Source: Oscillospiraceae bacterium
GTDB taxonomy: Bacteria; Bacillota; Clostridia; Oscillospirales; Ruminococcaceae
Reading direction: 5' to 3'
Assembly: GCA_022508925.1 (NCBI GenBank)
Contig: JAFLUF010000006.1
Location: 1 to 52,933, forward strand
Length of the DNA: 52,933 bases
Below are positions 41,209 to 49,294 of this stretch, in pieces. The position numbers were made by a program, and so were the translations under genes. How positions within the stretch are numbered: the first letter of the stretch is position 1; each line of letters opens with the position of its first letter. The notes under the pieces were generated by a model. That model did no database searches. It had not been told where the DNA came from and worked only from the letters and a program-made list of their open reading frames with translations.

Positions 41209-43275
41209 TTACGCTCCTATCTTTACAGTCTTTCTGTGAGGCTCAGCCTCACAGATAAATTCCTCTAACCGCTTGTTTACGATGTTCTTTATCCACTTAT
41301 CCGCGAAAGCCCTCACTTCCTTGGTAGCCTCGCAGTTGTGCTTACCGAGGTTTTGAGTCAGCTTGCCGCGGTTGGTGAGAGTCACGGTATAGTACGGGAT
41401 ATCCGGAGAATCCTTCTTTCGTATAACGAATATGTTCGTTTTGCCCTTTGCGCAGCGGTCTATATAGGTTTTCACGCAGTGTGACAGGACGCTGCTTTCA
41501 GTAAGAAATTCCTCCGCTGTCCTCAGCGGCCTGATAATGAAGTTTCCGTCCTCCCATGACAGCTTCTCTAATATCTTCACACGCTTCGCGAGCTCCTTGT
41601 TCTGCGTCCGATACTCTCTATCCGTTTTTATTTTCATCAAGGCGTCATGTTCCTTTTGGATGTTTTGGGGGAATATCACACTCTCTGTAAGCTCCATGCG
41701 CAGATCCTTTGTCATGGATATATAATCCCGATAGGTGTTTATTATCCCCGCACCGCCGCGTTTGAGGAGCGCCGCCTGCTTTTCGATGTACCCTGCCAAT
41801 CTATTCACAGACATACGCAACCGCATGAGTAGCTCCTTTAGATTTTCAGGGCATTCCGCCGCGTCCAGCGCACGATAGCGCATAAACGTCTCCCAGGAGA
41901 TATTCGGACGGTGCTTACCCAGAATTTTATACAGGACAAATTCATCGGCAGTGATATTTATTTCCGCCATCCTCTTCGCGGTTATCCTGTCAACCCCGAG
42001 CAACTTCGCGGCGGAGCTTTCGGTGCGGTCTATATATTCCCCGATCGGCGATGAAGACCAGCGAATCCCGAGAGTGTCCGCCGCCGCTCCCACCAAATTA
42101 AAAAGCCCTTGCTTCGCGAGATTTTCGAGAGCCGGCATTTTCTCCACCATTGTGTACATCGTTTCGATATCCGCCGGCAGATGTTCTGCAACAACGGATA
42201 TCTCTATATTGCGGAACTTTACGGCCGAGTCTCTGAGTATCTCGTCGAGGTTATGCGGATATACCCACTCCCTCCCGTAAGACGGCATTGTCCCGATGTC
42301 CTCGGAGCACCACCTTGTATTGTTACTGCTAAGGAACGAACCGTAATAATATTCGGCTATGCCGAGCTTCTTCTGTCGGGTAAGCGTGCGGGAATCCAAA
42401 AATACCCGTATCCTCTCATATACGGCAGTATTCTTTTTCATGAGCGCCGCGCCTCTATGGTGATTGGATATATCCTGGCTTACCGAGTATATGCGCTCAA
42501 CAAGCGCGGGAGCTCCGCCGTCGGTTATCCGCTGAACATAGCTGACATTCGCGTGATCTCTGATATTGTACTGCGTGATCTTACCCAGAGCCTTGCAGGT
42601 GAGCTCGGTGCCGCAGGACGGACAGACTATGACCTTGTTATGACGCGCGCTTTTTTCCGAAAACTCACCGCGGCAGTGTGAGCAGTAGCCGTTTCGTGTG
42701 TCGTGCTTTTTGTCGTAGGTGAAGAAGTAATACCGCGCCTTGCCGAATACCCAGTTATGTATCCAGTCAAAAAACTCCGGCGGCGGATCTTCTGTGATCT
42801 GTGACATTCGCGCATCGATGATCTCTGCTTTGCGGCGGTGTTTTTTCTCCAGCCGCTCATCGAGAATGCGCTGCTCCGCCGTTTGGAGCAGTGAAATCGC
42901 ATTTTTGTTCACAATAGGACAGGCTTTGAAGTATTCAAATATGACCTGCTCGAACTCCTCAGATAGGGGGCGGGGATTCCAACCGATGTAATGCTGTATC
43001 GCTCCGCTGCCCTTGCTGCCGCCCTCGGCTCGCCATGTAGCGTATTTATCCTCATTAGCGCTGTAAAAATGCCGGCATTTCAGTTTAAGGCGCTGTCTGT
43101 TTGCTGCTTCGTATAAGTCTACCTCCAGCACTCCGTCAAGCACGCACGCGGAATAAAACGTATAATTCGGCAGATAGAGATGTTTTGCTGATGCAAACAG
43201 CTCGTCGAGCACCGTCTTCTCCTGCTCCTCCATTATTTGAGGGAATGACTTTTTGATAAGCTCGGCGTATTTCAT
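41209..43275 (-). CDS. PcfJ-like protein
   Basis: 688 aa from the ATG at 43275 (GGGGGA six nt upstream; ATG 43281 also possible). It has PcfJ features: GYCSHCRGEFSEKSARHNKVIVCPSCG (zinc ribbon), long helical middle, and FIIRPLRTAEEFLTESSVLSHCVKTY.. ..YTVTL near the C-terminus. PcfJ was named on the conjugative plasmid pCF10. The family is common next to PcfK on plasmids and phages, with unknown activity. Confidence 0.88.
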   Translation of the reverse strand: MKYAELIKKSFPQIMEEQEKTVLDELFASAKHLYLPNYTFYSACVLDGVLEVDLYEAANRQRLKLKCRHFYSANEDKYATWRAEGGSKGSGAIQHYIGWNPRPLSEEFEQVIFEYFKACPIVNKNAISLLQTAEQRILDERLEKKHRRKAEIIDARMSQITEDPPPEFFDWIHNWVFGKARYYFFTYDKKHDTRNGYCSHCRGEFSEKSARHNKVIVCPSCGTELTCKALGKITQYNIRDHANVSYVQRITDGGAPALVERIYSVSQDISNHHRGAALMKKNTAVYERIRVFLDSRTLTRQKKLGIAEYYYGSFLSSNNTRWCSEDIGTMPSYGREWVYPHNLDEILRDSAVKFRNIEISVVAEHLPADIETMYTMVEKMPALENLAKQGLFNLVGAAADTLGIRWSSSPIGEYIDRTESSAAKLLGVDRITAKRMAEINITADEFVLYKILGKHRPNISWETFMRYRALDAAECPENLKELLMRLRMSVNRLAGYIEKQAALLKRGGAGIINTYRDYISMTKDLRMELTESVIFPQNIQKEHDALMKIKTDREYRTQNKELAKRVKILEKLSWEDGNFIIRPLRTAEEFLTESSVLSHCVKTYIDRCAKGKTNIFVIRKKDSPDIPYYTVTLTNRGKLTQNLGKHNCEATKEVRAFADKWIKNIVNKRLEEFICEAEPHRKTVKIGA

Positions 43276-43288
43276 GTTCATTCCCCCG

Positions 43289-43654
43289 TCAGAAATCAAA
43301 CAGACTGTCCAGATCAAGCGACAGGCCGGACGGTTTCGGCGCGGGAGTCTCCTCAACTTTTTCCACGGGAGCGGCGGGCAGGGACTTTCCTTTGGGCACC
43401 GACACCCCGAAATAATTGCACACCCATTTAAAGTGCCGCTCGGGGGATATCCTCGCGAAGCCTCCGCCGCTTCCTTTGACCTCATACTTCTTGCCCTTTT
43501 TAAAGCAGCTCTCCACGCAGCCCTTGAGGGTAAGCTTGCTATCCGCTATCCTCTTCTCCGCCGCTTCATCGATCAGTGGAGATATGTACTCGAGGATCTC
43601 CTTTTCCATATCGTTCTTAGGCTCTCCGAGCTGTTTTCTAACCTTTTCTGTCAT
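43289..43654 (-). CDS. PcfK-like protein
   Basis: 121 aa; GAAAGGAAAA before the ATG. It contains RIADSKLTLKGCVESCFKKGKKYEVKGSGGGFARISPERHFKWVCNYFG, the PcfK pattern, followed by a proline-rich tail. It precedes the PcfJ-like gene as in pCF10 and overlaps the end of rep. Confidence 0.85.
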   Translation of the reverse strand: MTEKVRKQLGEPKNDMEKEILEYISPLIDEAAEKRIADSKLTLKGCVESCFKKGKKYEVKGSGGGFARISPERHFKWVCNYFGVSVPKGKSLPAAPVEKVEETPAPKPSGLSLDLDSLFDF

Positions 43655-44481
43655 GGTGATTTTCCTTTCCGTTTTATCGCTTTGTAGAGCGATAGATACC
43701 TTTTGTATTTTCGTTTTCGCATTAGTTTGAATCTGGCGTATGGTCTGCCCGTTACGGGATTTACGCCGATATCATAATCGATAACACTCCAGCCTATGTA
43801 TATCCGCTCGATCGTGCGTTTTACCTCGTCGTTTCGCTTTGCGTCCTGTGCCTTACGCATACGCTTTCGGGATACGCTGTTGTCGTCCGTTACTTCGTCG
43901 GGACGCTTGAGGTTTGCGGAGCAGTTCCATGACCGCTCGTATTTCTCGGCAGACGCCTTTGATTTGACAAGGTACCGCGACAAGGCATATAAACCGTCAT
44001 TTGCGTCCGGCTGAAGCCTGTCCGTGTTTGCAAGCCCGAGCTTCCATTTGGACTCTATGTCATCGCGGAGAACGCCGCTATTGCATATCAGATGATAATG
44101 CAAACGCGATCCGCTGCGCCTGCCCTCACAAACATAAAGATACTTAAACTCAATGTTCGCTTTATCGTATAACCGCCTTACCCGACGAATGAAGTTTGAA
44201 AACTCTTTTTGCCCTTGTTCTTTCGTCGGTTCATGCTTAAAAGTCAATGTGACATGATAATCGCCCTTGCCGAAATTATTGTGCAAAAGCCATCGAAAGT
44301 ATTTTCGAGAACGCTCATCGTTTAACCGCTTGATTTTAGGCGGTGAGGCTCGTGTTCTTGTTCTCCGGGTCTGTCTTACCGCCTGCTGTTCCTCTTCGGA
44401 ATACTCAAACCACTCGACTTCTTTATAGCTGCAATCATATCGTTCGAGAGACTTCTCCCGAATGAATGTATGCTTATTCAA
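43651..44481 (-). CDS. HUH-type replication initiator (rolling-circle Rep-like)
   Basis: 276 aa; TTG start, AAGGAG ten nt upstream. HUH motifs in order: motif 1 HVTLTF (76-81), motif 2 RLHYHLIC with His128-x-His130, and motif 3 Tyr170-x-x-Lys173 (SRYLVKSK). Such enzymes nick one strand at an origin and stay linked by the tyrosine. The C-terminal third is very basic. The start overlaps the stop of a 19-codon leader ORF (TTGA), so translation is probably coupled. A likely antisense RNA covers the leader. Confidence 0.85.
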   Translation of the reverse strand: MNKHTFIREKSLERYDCSYKEVEWFEYSEEEQQAVRQTRRTRTRASPPKIKRLNDERSRKYFRWLLHNNFGKGDYHVTLTFKHEPTKEQGQKEFSNFIRRVRRLYDKANIEFKYLYVCEGRRSGSRLHYHLICNSGVLRDDIESKWKLGLANTDRLQPDANDGLYALSRYLVKSKASAEKYERSWNCSANLKRPDEVTDDNSVSRKRMRKAQDAKRNDEVKRTIERIYIGWSVIDYDIGVNPVTGRPYARFKLMRKRKYKRYLSLYKAIKRKGKSP

Positions 44482-44537
44482 TTTTTATCATCTCCTTGCT
44501 TGACGATCTCGAAAATGTCCGAGATGTCAATACTCAT
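44478..44537 (-). CDS. Leader peptide coupled to rep (19 aa)
   Basis: ATG at 44537, product MSIDISDIFEIVKQGDDKN. The TGA stop overlaps the TTG start of rep. An AGGG element lies about 10 nt upstream and the rep ribosome site is inside this ORF. The layout matches leader ORFs that couple translation in plasmid rep genes. Confidence 0.6.
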   Translation of the reverse strand: MSIDISDIFEIVKQGDDKN

Positions 44538-44587
44538 TACAAGCCCTGAAATCGGCGGTATTCCGCCAAATTTTTTAATTTTTTCTA

Positions 44588-44616
44588 TTGACTTTTTCAA
44601 GGAAATGATGTATAAT
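44588..44616 (+). promoter_or_regulatory. Promoter of antisense RNA
   Basis: TTGACT (44588-44593), a 17-bp spacer and TATAAT (44611-44616), reading against the rep leader. Confidence 0.78.
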
Positions 44617-44621
44617 ATATT

Positions 44622-44678
44622 TGGACAATATTTTTCATTTCCTTGTTGCCTCAGCTAATTGCTGAGGTTATTTTTTAT
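44622..44678 (+). ncRNA. Candidate counter-transcribed RNA opposing the rep leader
   Basis: The RNA would start about 6-8 nt after the TATAAT at 44611 and end at the terminator CCTCAGC-TAATT-GCTGAGG (44649-44667) with a T-rich tail (44668-44678), giving about 55 nt. It is complementary to the mRNA that leads into rep and to the last codons of the gene ending at 44655. No ORF with a ribosome site is inside. Small antisense RNAs control Rep synthesis in rolling-circle plasmids. Confidence 0.65.
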
Positions 44679-45170
44679 GCGTTTCTCTATCCGCTCGAAG
44701 ACGAATTTCTCACACTCGCGGAAATATCTCTGCCATGCAAGCCGCTCGTCGTTCGGAAGGTAATACATCACATTGTCGGTAAGTATAATAGCGTACCGTG
44801 TGCCTTTTTTTAGTATCTTAGGCAGCTTCTCGCAAAGCTTGTCCATAGCGACCCAGTCGTTATAATCGTCTTTGGGAACTATTTCTAACTTTTCAAGACA
44901 AGGCTCGTTGCTCGGCTTTGCTTTCTTTGGCTCTTCCGGTTCGTCGGGAACTTCCGCATATTCTATGTATTCGCTTCTGACAAACGGGCTTTCATAATGC
45001 TCTTTTACCCAGCGCAGAGCACCCGCAATTTTGCGCTTGTCCTTGTAGGTCTTCGTTCTGCTTGTCAGCGGGGCGAATATAGCTACATAGTTTCCGCTCG
45101 TGCTGCTTATTACTCCCTGCCGAAAATAGATTTGTCCGTCGGTAATTACCCAGACATTTTTAAGGATCAT
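44655..45170 (-). CDS. Hypothetical protein
   Basis: 171 aa; GGTGA before the ATG. A beta-rich N-terminus (MILKNVWVITDGQIYFRQGVISSTSGNYVAIFAPL), an acidic Pro/Lys linker (about 72-92) and a helical C-terminus. The last codons form the antisense terminator on the other strand. No family is recognised. Confidence 0.72.
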   Translation of the reverse strand: MILKNVWVITDGQIYFRQGVISSTSGNYVAIFAPLTSRTKTYKDKRKIAGALRWVKEHYESPFVRSEYIEYAEVPDEPEEPKKAKPSNEPCLEKLEIVPKDDYNDWVAMDKLCEKLPKILKKGTRYAIILTDNVMYYLPNDERLAWQRYFRECEKFVFERIEKRIKNNLSN

Positions 45171-45210
45171 TTCGTTTCACCGTCCTTTCTGTTCATATTA
45201 TGTGTGCCAC

Positions 45211-45408
45211 CTATTCGTTCGCCGAGGGCGGCATTTCTTTTTCTGTAAAGCGGGTGTTCCACTCAACGGCTGCGTCCCATTTCGTGGATTGCTCCTCAAT
45301 TTGAGCATAGCATTTTTTGCACCGTATTTTTTGGAATCCGCTGCTCATACGTACATACTCAGCTTCCCCACCGCAGAACGGGCAGGGCTTGAGTTTAATC
45401 TCGGGCAT
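45211..45408 (-). CDS. Lar-family restriction alleviation-like zinc protein
   Basis: 65 aa from the ATG at 45408 (AGGAAG eight nt upstream). LKPCPFCGGEAEY..IRCKKCYAQI..AVEWNTR is the Lar family pattern: one zinc site plus the W-N-x-R end. Lar of Rac prophage alleviates type I restriction. Many family members are not tested. Confidence 0.87.
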   Translation of the reverse strand: MPEIKLKPCPFCGGEAEYVRMSSGFQKIRCKKCYAQIEEQSTKWDAAVEWNTRFTEKEMPPSANE

Positions 45409-45425
45409 TGTCATCACTTCCTTTC

Positions 45426-45794
45426 CTATGTTGTTGAAAGCAATCTGGGATTATCGTAGATATTGCCGATTACTTCAACTTCCGATATGTCGATGTCGTC
45501 GGAAAAAACTCTTATATATAAGTCGAACTCAACGAAAAACCTCGCTTCCGATTCATCGTATTTCACTATTCCGCTTTTATCATCTATCGAGCATATATCT
45601 CCCTCAAAAATGGGCGTGCCGTTCTTATCACGCAAACCCGTACATTCTCCGAGGGTATCGGGATCAACTGCGTACCAATCCTCGTGGGGCCTTGATAAGC
45701 ATAATTTTCCGCGAATGGTTTCATGCATAACATCTTTACTTACAATCCATTCGCCGTTGTCTACTCTCTTACCTCTGAAAAGTATCTCGCGCAT
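45426..45794 (-). CDS. YopX family protein
   Basis: 122 aa with MREILFRGKRVDNGEWIVS, TLGECTGLRDKNGTPIFEGDI and a C-terminal VEVIGNIYDNP, the YopX signature. It is widespread in Gram-positive phages; the structure is an SH3-like barrel pair, the function unknown. Confidence 0.92.
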   Translation of the reverse strand: MREILFRGKRVDNGEWIVSKDVMHETIRGKLCLSRPHEDWYAVDPDTLGECTGLRDKNGTPIFEGDICSIDDKSGIVKYDESEARFFVEFDLYIRVFSDDIDISEVEVIGNIYDNPRLLSTT

Positions 45795-45806
45795 CGTTAT
45801 CCTCCT

Positions 45807-46046
45807 TTAAACATACTTTTCTTCCAGTCGGCGCAAAACGTCTCTCGTCAGCGCAATAAGGCTGTCACCAGTGACGTTGATTGTTATAATATAACCTGTA
45901 TCGATTTTGCGTGACGGCGCAATTTCTGCATAAACTCTCTCGCATTCAGGATTATCCTGGCTACGATAAAAAAGCTTTTCAACCTGTGGAAACAATGCAT
46001 TGACCGTATGTATCCGATGCCGCTCGACAAATTCTTTCTTATCCAT
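45807..46046 (-). CDS. Hypothetical protein
   Basis: 79 aa from the ATG at 46046, overlapping the end of the small membrane-protein gene. It has MDKKEFVERHRIHTVNALFP, then alternating strands IAPSRKIDTGYIITINVTGDSL and a helix to the end. It looks like a small alpha/beta protein. Confidence 0.68.
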   Translation of the reverse strand: MDKKEFVERHRIHTVNALFPQVEKLFYRSQDNPECERVYAEIAPSRKIDTGYIITINVTGDSLIALTRDVLRRLEEKYV

Positions 46047-46260
46047 TATCATCACCGTCCTTCTCACTTTCCTCGCTTATTCCCGTCACAATCGGCGAGC
46101 TTACTATCATCGCGGAAGCGATTATGCTCTTTGCAATCTCGCGGTTAACTTCGTCCTCGGTCGCGCTGTCGCCGAGGAAATCGAGTGTACCTACTGACCC
46201 GACCGCGAGGAGCATTCCCAGAAACAGCAGTACTCCCGCGATTATTTCTCTTTTTTTCAC
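46039..46260 (-). CDS. Small membrane protein
   Basis: 73 aa; GTG start with AGGAGG eight nt upstream. One N-terminal membrane helix (IIAGVLLFLGMLLAVGSVG), an acidic middle, a weaker hydrophobic stretch (SIIASAMIVSSPIV) and an acidic tail. Unknown function. Confidence 0.7.
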   Translation of the reverse strand: MKKREIIAGVLLFLGMLLAVGSVGTLDFLGDSATEDEVNREIAKSIIASAMIVSSPIVTGISEESEKDGDDNG

Positions 46261-46766
46261 GCCTTAAACCTCCTGTGCGGTACAATATCAACATACCAAT
46301 CGTATATAGTGTCATTCAATGCGTTGATGAGCTTATTAAAATTAGAGTAACAAACCGTAGTACAATACACTTCATATGCGTCGCACGCTTCTCTCACTAT
46401 GGTGTGCCCTACTTCGGTGTAACGTCTCTCATTAAACGGATCCCGCATATAAAAACTAATTGCCCAAGCGCGGCGAAGTGTGTTGATTTTGTATATTCTT
46501 CCAAGCTCGTGAATCTTACGGAAAAAGCGGTGAGCAAAGCTCATTGTTTCACCATCGCCACTATTTACTGTGGCTATGATTTCCTCACGAGTAATATCGG
46601 GATAACGCTCGTCGATAAAGTTCCTTTCTGTGACAAGAAACAAGTCAACCTCCTTATCCCCGTATAGCTTGTCAATCAGAATCCAGAGACTTCCGTTAAA
46701 CTGTGGAAACTCCCGCGCGTGATCGTAAACCACATCATATCGCAAACTAATATATGCTATTTTCAT
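46257..46766 (-). CDS. Hypothetical protein
   Basis: 169 aa from the ATG at 46766 (AAAGGA upstream). It has MKIAYISLRYDVVYDHARE at the start, a central VDLFLVTERNF and SFAHRFFRKIHELGRIY segment, and INALNDTIYDWYVDI near the end. It looks like a globular alpha/beta cytosolic protein with no family that I can name. Confidence 0.68.
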   Translation of the reverse strand: MKIAYISLRYDVVYDHAREFPQFNGSLWILIDKLYGDKEVDLFLVTERNFIDERYPDITREEIIATVNSGDGETMSFAHRFFRKIHELGRIYKINTLRRAWAISFYMRDPFNERRYTEVGHTIVREACDAYEVYCTTVCYSNFNKLINALNDTIYDWYVDIVPHRRFKA

Positions 46767-46823
46767 TGCTTGTCCTTTCTTTAAAATAGCTTGTCCGTCC
46801 AAATTTGAACGTCCGATGTTTTC

Positions 46824-47021
46824 TTACTTGGCATTTTCAATCGCCTTTTGCGCCTCGGCTCTCGCCCAGATATCGGCAATATCATCAAGAATCTCCTGAA
46901 TCTTTGCAGGATCTCGCTCCACGAAGTTATCGGCGATATATCCGATGACCCTGCCGTTCTCGTCATAGCAAGTTTTGACGATATGCGGTACTACCGGCGG
47001 TTTAATGCCTCTCTTTGCCAT
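46824..47021 (-). CDS. Small early protein
   Basis: 65 aa; GGAGGTG before the ATG. VPHIVKTCYDENGRVIGYIADNFVE followed by a helix (DPAKIQEILDDIADIWARAEAQKA). It is the first gene after the Cro-like gene. Function unknown. Confidence 0.68.
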   Translation of the reverse strand: MAKRGIKPPVVPHIVKTCYDENGRVIGYIADNFVERDPAKIQEILDDIADIWARAEAQKAIENAK

Positions 47022-47077
47022 AGAATCACCTCCGTTCTATTGTATGATAATTGGGATTGTACAGTTGTTTAGACTGC

Positions 47078-47302
47078 TCAATTCGCAATGGCATTTGTAT
47101 CAAAAAGCTCATCGAGTGACATGTTTACGCCAAGGGCAATTTTGATTTCGCGTGCTTCATTGAGAGTAATCCCCCGTTTTCCTGTCAGCTTAAGCGAAAT
47201 TGTTGAACTGTCTATATGAAGCAGTTCGGCAAGCTTTTCTTGCGTCATTTGCCTGCGAGCTAATTCTGCGCCCAAATTAGGGTAAATCATCTTTGTTGTC
47301 AT
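47078..47302 (-). CDS. Cro-like XRE family regulator
   Basis: 74 aa; GAGAGGTG before the ATG. The HTH is clear: MTQEKLAELLHIDSSTISLKLTGKRGITLNEAREI. It is the first gene of the early operon and divergent from the repressor. It should bind the shared operators at 47322-47407. Confidence 0.88.
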   Translation of the reverse strand: MTTKMIYPNLGAELARRQMTQEKLAELLHIDSSTISLKLTGKRGITLNEAREIKIALGVNMSLDELFDTNAIAN

Positions 47303-47321
47303 ATAATCACCTCTCTCCTTT

Positions 47322-47407
47322 AACTCAATTGAGTTTATCTAACTGCTATTATACGCTCAATAGAGCATATTGTCAAGTACTTTTTGAAAAAAATATTTTC
47401 AATTGAA
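47322..47407. promoter_or_regulatory. Operator region of the lysogeny switch (three related dyads)
   Basis: AACTCAATTGAGTT (47322-47335, perfect), GCTCAATAGAGC (47355-47366, one mismatch pair) and TTCAATTGAA (47398-47407, perfect). The middle site lies in the spacer of the early promoter and the first lies downstream of its -10, so binding would block early transcription. Confidence 0.75.
47348..47376 (-). promoter_or_regulatory. Early (Cro-side) promoter
   Basis: On the minus strand TTGACA (47376-47371), a 17-bp spacer and TATAAT (47353-47348). Confidence 0.88.
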
Positions 47408-47417
47408 TAAATTTGTA

Positions 47418-47446
47418 TTGACATTTTGCAAATTATATTGTATAAT
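47418..47446 (+). promoter_or_regulatory. Repressor promoter
   Basis: TTGACA (47418-47423), a 17-bp spacer and TATAAT (47441-47446), 23 bp before the repressor ATG; AGAGGTG is the ribosome site. Confidence 0.88.
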
Positions 47447-47469
47447 GAGTAACGAAAGAGGTGTAAAAA

Positions 47470-47964
47470 ATGCAAGTTGAAGAAGAGTTAAAGGAGATTA
47501 TCCTTAAACGGTTTAAAAGTGTCCGTGCCTTTGCAATGGCTATCGGAGTTCCTCAATCCACTATAAACAATATATTTACCCGTGGTATTGGAGGTGTTGG
47601 AATTTCAACTGCAATTCCAATGTGTAGAGCGTTAAATATAGATGTTGACGCTTTAGCTGATGGTGAGATTAAATCAAAAGATATGGTAATTCTATTGTCA
47701 TCTGATGAAGAAAGATTACTTAATGCTTACCGTGGATTTAACGATGAGGGAAAAGAAAAGGTATTAGATACAATTTCAGATATGATACAACTTGACCGTT
47801 ATAAAAAAGGCCATGAGTATAAGGCGGTTGAGAAGCCAACCCCGGTCTATCGAGCCGCTCGAAGTCAAGATAATACCGAGCAACATGAGATCATTTCGGA
47901 CGGAAAGGATTTAATCGATAAACTAAGCAGAATACCGCCCGTAACCAAAAAGGAAGATATTTAA
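47470..47964 (+). CDS. Phage repressor (XRE HTH)
   Basis: 164 aa. The N-terminal HTH (SVRAFAMAIGVPQSTINNIFTRGIGGVGISTAIPMCRALNIDVDAL) is followed by LLSSDEERLLNAYRGFNDEGKEKVLDTI, typical of Firmicutes phage CI-like proteins cleaved by ImmA rather than self-cleaving. No LexA-type Ser/Lys peptidase domain is visible. It maintains lysogeny by binding the dyads upstream. Confidence 0.88.
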   Translation: MQVEEELKEIILKRFKSVRAFAMAIGVPQSTINNIFTRGIGGVGISTAIPMCRALNIDVDALADGEIKSKDMVILLSSDEERLLNAYRGFNDEGKEKVLDTISDMIQLDRYKKGHEYKAVEKPTPVYRAARSQDNTEQHEIISDGKDLIDKLSRIPPVTKKEDI

Positions 47965-48013
47965 ATCTATACAAAGCCGCTCCGTGGGAACAATATTTTG
48001 CGGGGTGGTGATT

Positions 48014-48598
48014 TTGGCTAATATATATGGAATTTATAAAAAGGCTCGCGATGCTTCGTGGCAAGCCTTAATTGACAACAAGGTTGACAGCTTGCCCGTT
48101 GATCTGGCGCAGATCGTTGACAACAATGGCATCAATCTGCTGAAAAACAGTCAGGTGCACGAATTAAGGAGCAAAGAAGTCGGAATTAGCCTGTTTGACG
48201 GTAAGAGATGGTTTATTGTGTATGATGATTCTTTACCGCTCGGGCGCAAGCGTTTTACTATCGCCCATGAGCTCGGACACATTTTTCTGGGACATCCTCT
48301 TGTTGCGGGATTTCATGCACGGACAACAGACGAGAATCTCCCGCAAACCGAAACTGCAGCTAATGTGTTTGCAAGTCGCTTTCTCGCTCCCGCTTGTGTG
48401 CTTTGGGGTCTGAACGCCCACACCGCTGACGAGATTGCCCGATTTTGTGAAATCTCAGCAGAAGCCGCGGGAATTCGTGCTAAACGTATGGCGGAATTAT
48501 ACAAGCGCAATATGTTTTTGACCAGCCCTCTTGAGCAGCAGGTCTACAATCAGTTTAAAGATTTTATTGAACAAAACCGCTTGGTTATGGATAATTGA
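48014..48598 (+). CDS. ImmA/IrrE family metallopeptidase
   Basis: 194 aa from a TTG at 48014 with GGGGTGGTG just upstream; the GTG at 47984 has no ribosome site. It contains the zinc motif HELGH in RFTIAHELGHIFLGHP, and ETAANVFASRFLAP with the third ligand. In ICEBs1 and related phages ImmA cleaves the adjacent repressor to trigger induction. Confidence 0.92.
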   Translation: MANIYGIYKKARDASWQALIDNKVDSLPVDLAQIVDNNGINLLKNSQVHELRSKEVGISLFDGKRWFIVYDDSLPLGRKRFTIAHELGHIFLGHPLVAGFHARTTDENLPQTETAANVFASRFLAPACVLWGLNAHTADEIARFCEISAEAAGIRAKRMAELYKRNMFLTSPLEQQVYNQFKDFIEQNRLVMDN

Positions 48599-48661
48599 GC
48601 GGATATAAATAAAATAGTCGCCCTGAAGGACGGCAGGTAATAATGCATAGGAGATTGTTTT

Positions 48662-49240
48662 ATGAAAAAAATTATATTTGTTTTCCTCTTTGTTTCAGTA
48701 TTGCTGACAGGCTGTTCAGGTGAGATTGAAAACAGCAAACTTTTGGATAATTCTAACGACAGTTCTGATGTAAATTCTACTGTAGAAAATAACGAAAGCT
48801 CCGAATCAATAACAGATACAGTTAACCTGTTCCCTGGAATGACAAGAGAGGATTTCTATACGCCAAACGAATTATACACCTTTTATCAAGGCGATGATTG
48901 TATAGTTTTCAAAAATAATGAGTTTAAAGACGATATTTTTTTAACTTCCTCTTACGATCCCCAAAATATGACACTTGCATATTTATATCAGTACAAATAT
49001 GATATAGGTAGCTCGGAAGCTGCTTATCAAATACTTTATTCAATATCAGAGATAATCGATTTAGCTGAGAGGAACAATGCATATCAACATATCTATTTGG
49101 ATTGGGCATTGTGGGGCGGAAAACCAATAGCTTATTGGACACTTACCAGAGGTTCAGATGGTAAATTTTATCAAGATTCGGATATGGTATGGTATGATAC
49201 ATACATTAAGGAAGCATTCAATAAAATAATGGAAAGGTAA
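48662..49240 (+). CDS. Predicted lipoprotein
   Basis: 192 aa. Signal peptide MKKIIFVFLFVSVLLTGCSG with lipobox LLTG-C at about residue 18. A Ser/Asn/Asp-rich linker (about 25-50) leads to a soluble domain (NLFPGMTREDFYTPNELYTFYQGDDCIVFKNNEF). The region is clearly richer in A+T than its neighbours. As a surface-anchored protein expressed with the lysogeny genes it may block superinfection, or serve the host; neither is shown. Confidence 0.85.
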   Translation: MKKIIFVFLFVSVLLTGCSGEIENSKLLDNSNDSSDVNSTVENNESSESITDTVNLFPGMTREDFYTPNELYTFYQGDDCIVFKNNEFKDDIFLTSSYDPQNMTLAYLYQYKYDIGSSEAAYQILYSISEIIDLAERNNAYQHIYLDWALWGGKPIAYWTLTRGSDGKFYQDSDMVWYDTYIKEAFNKIMER

Positions 49241-49256
49241 TGGGTTAGTACGGAAA

Positions 49257-49276
49257 TTTTGCAATCGATTGCAAAA
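49257..49276. repeat. 20-bp palindrome, copy C (perfect)
   Basis: TTTTGCAATCGATTGCAAAA, perfectly self-complementary. It lies between the lipoprotein stop and the next start, a position suitable for an operator. Confidence 0.65.
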
Positions 49277-49294
49277 CTTAAAGGAGAAGCAACT

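Noticed and set aside
44470-44658. 62-aa plus-strand ORF in the rep leader region
   Set aside because: It starts upstream of the antisense promoter, has no ribosome site and has no protein-like features; the small RNA explains the transcription signals.
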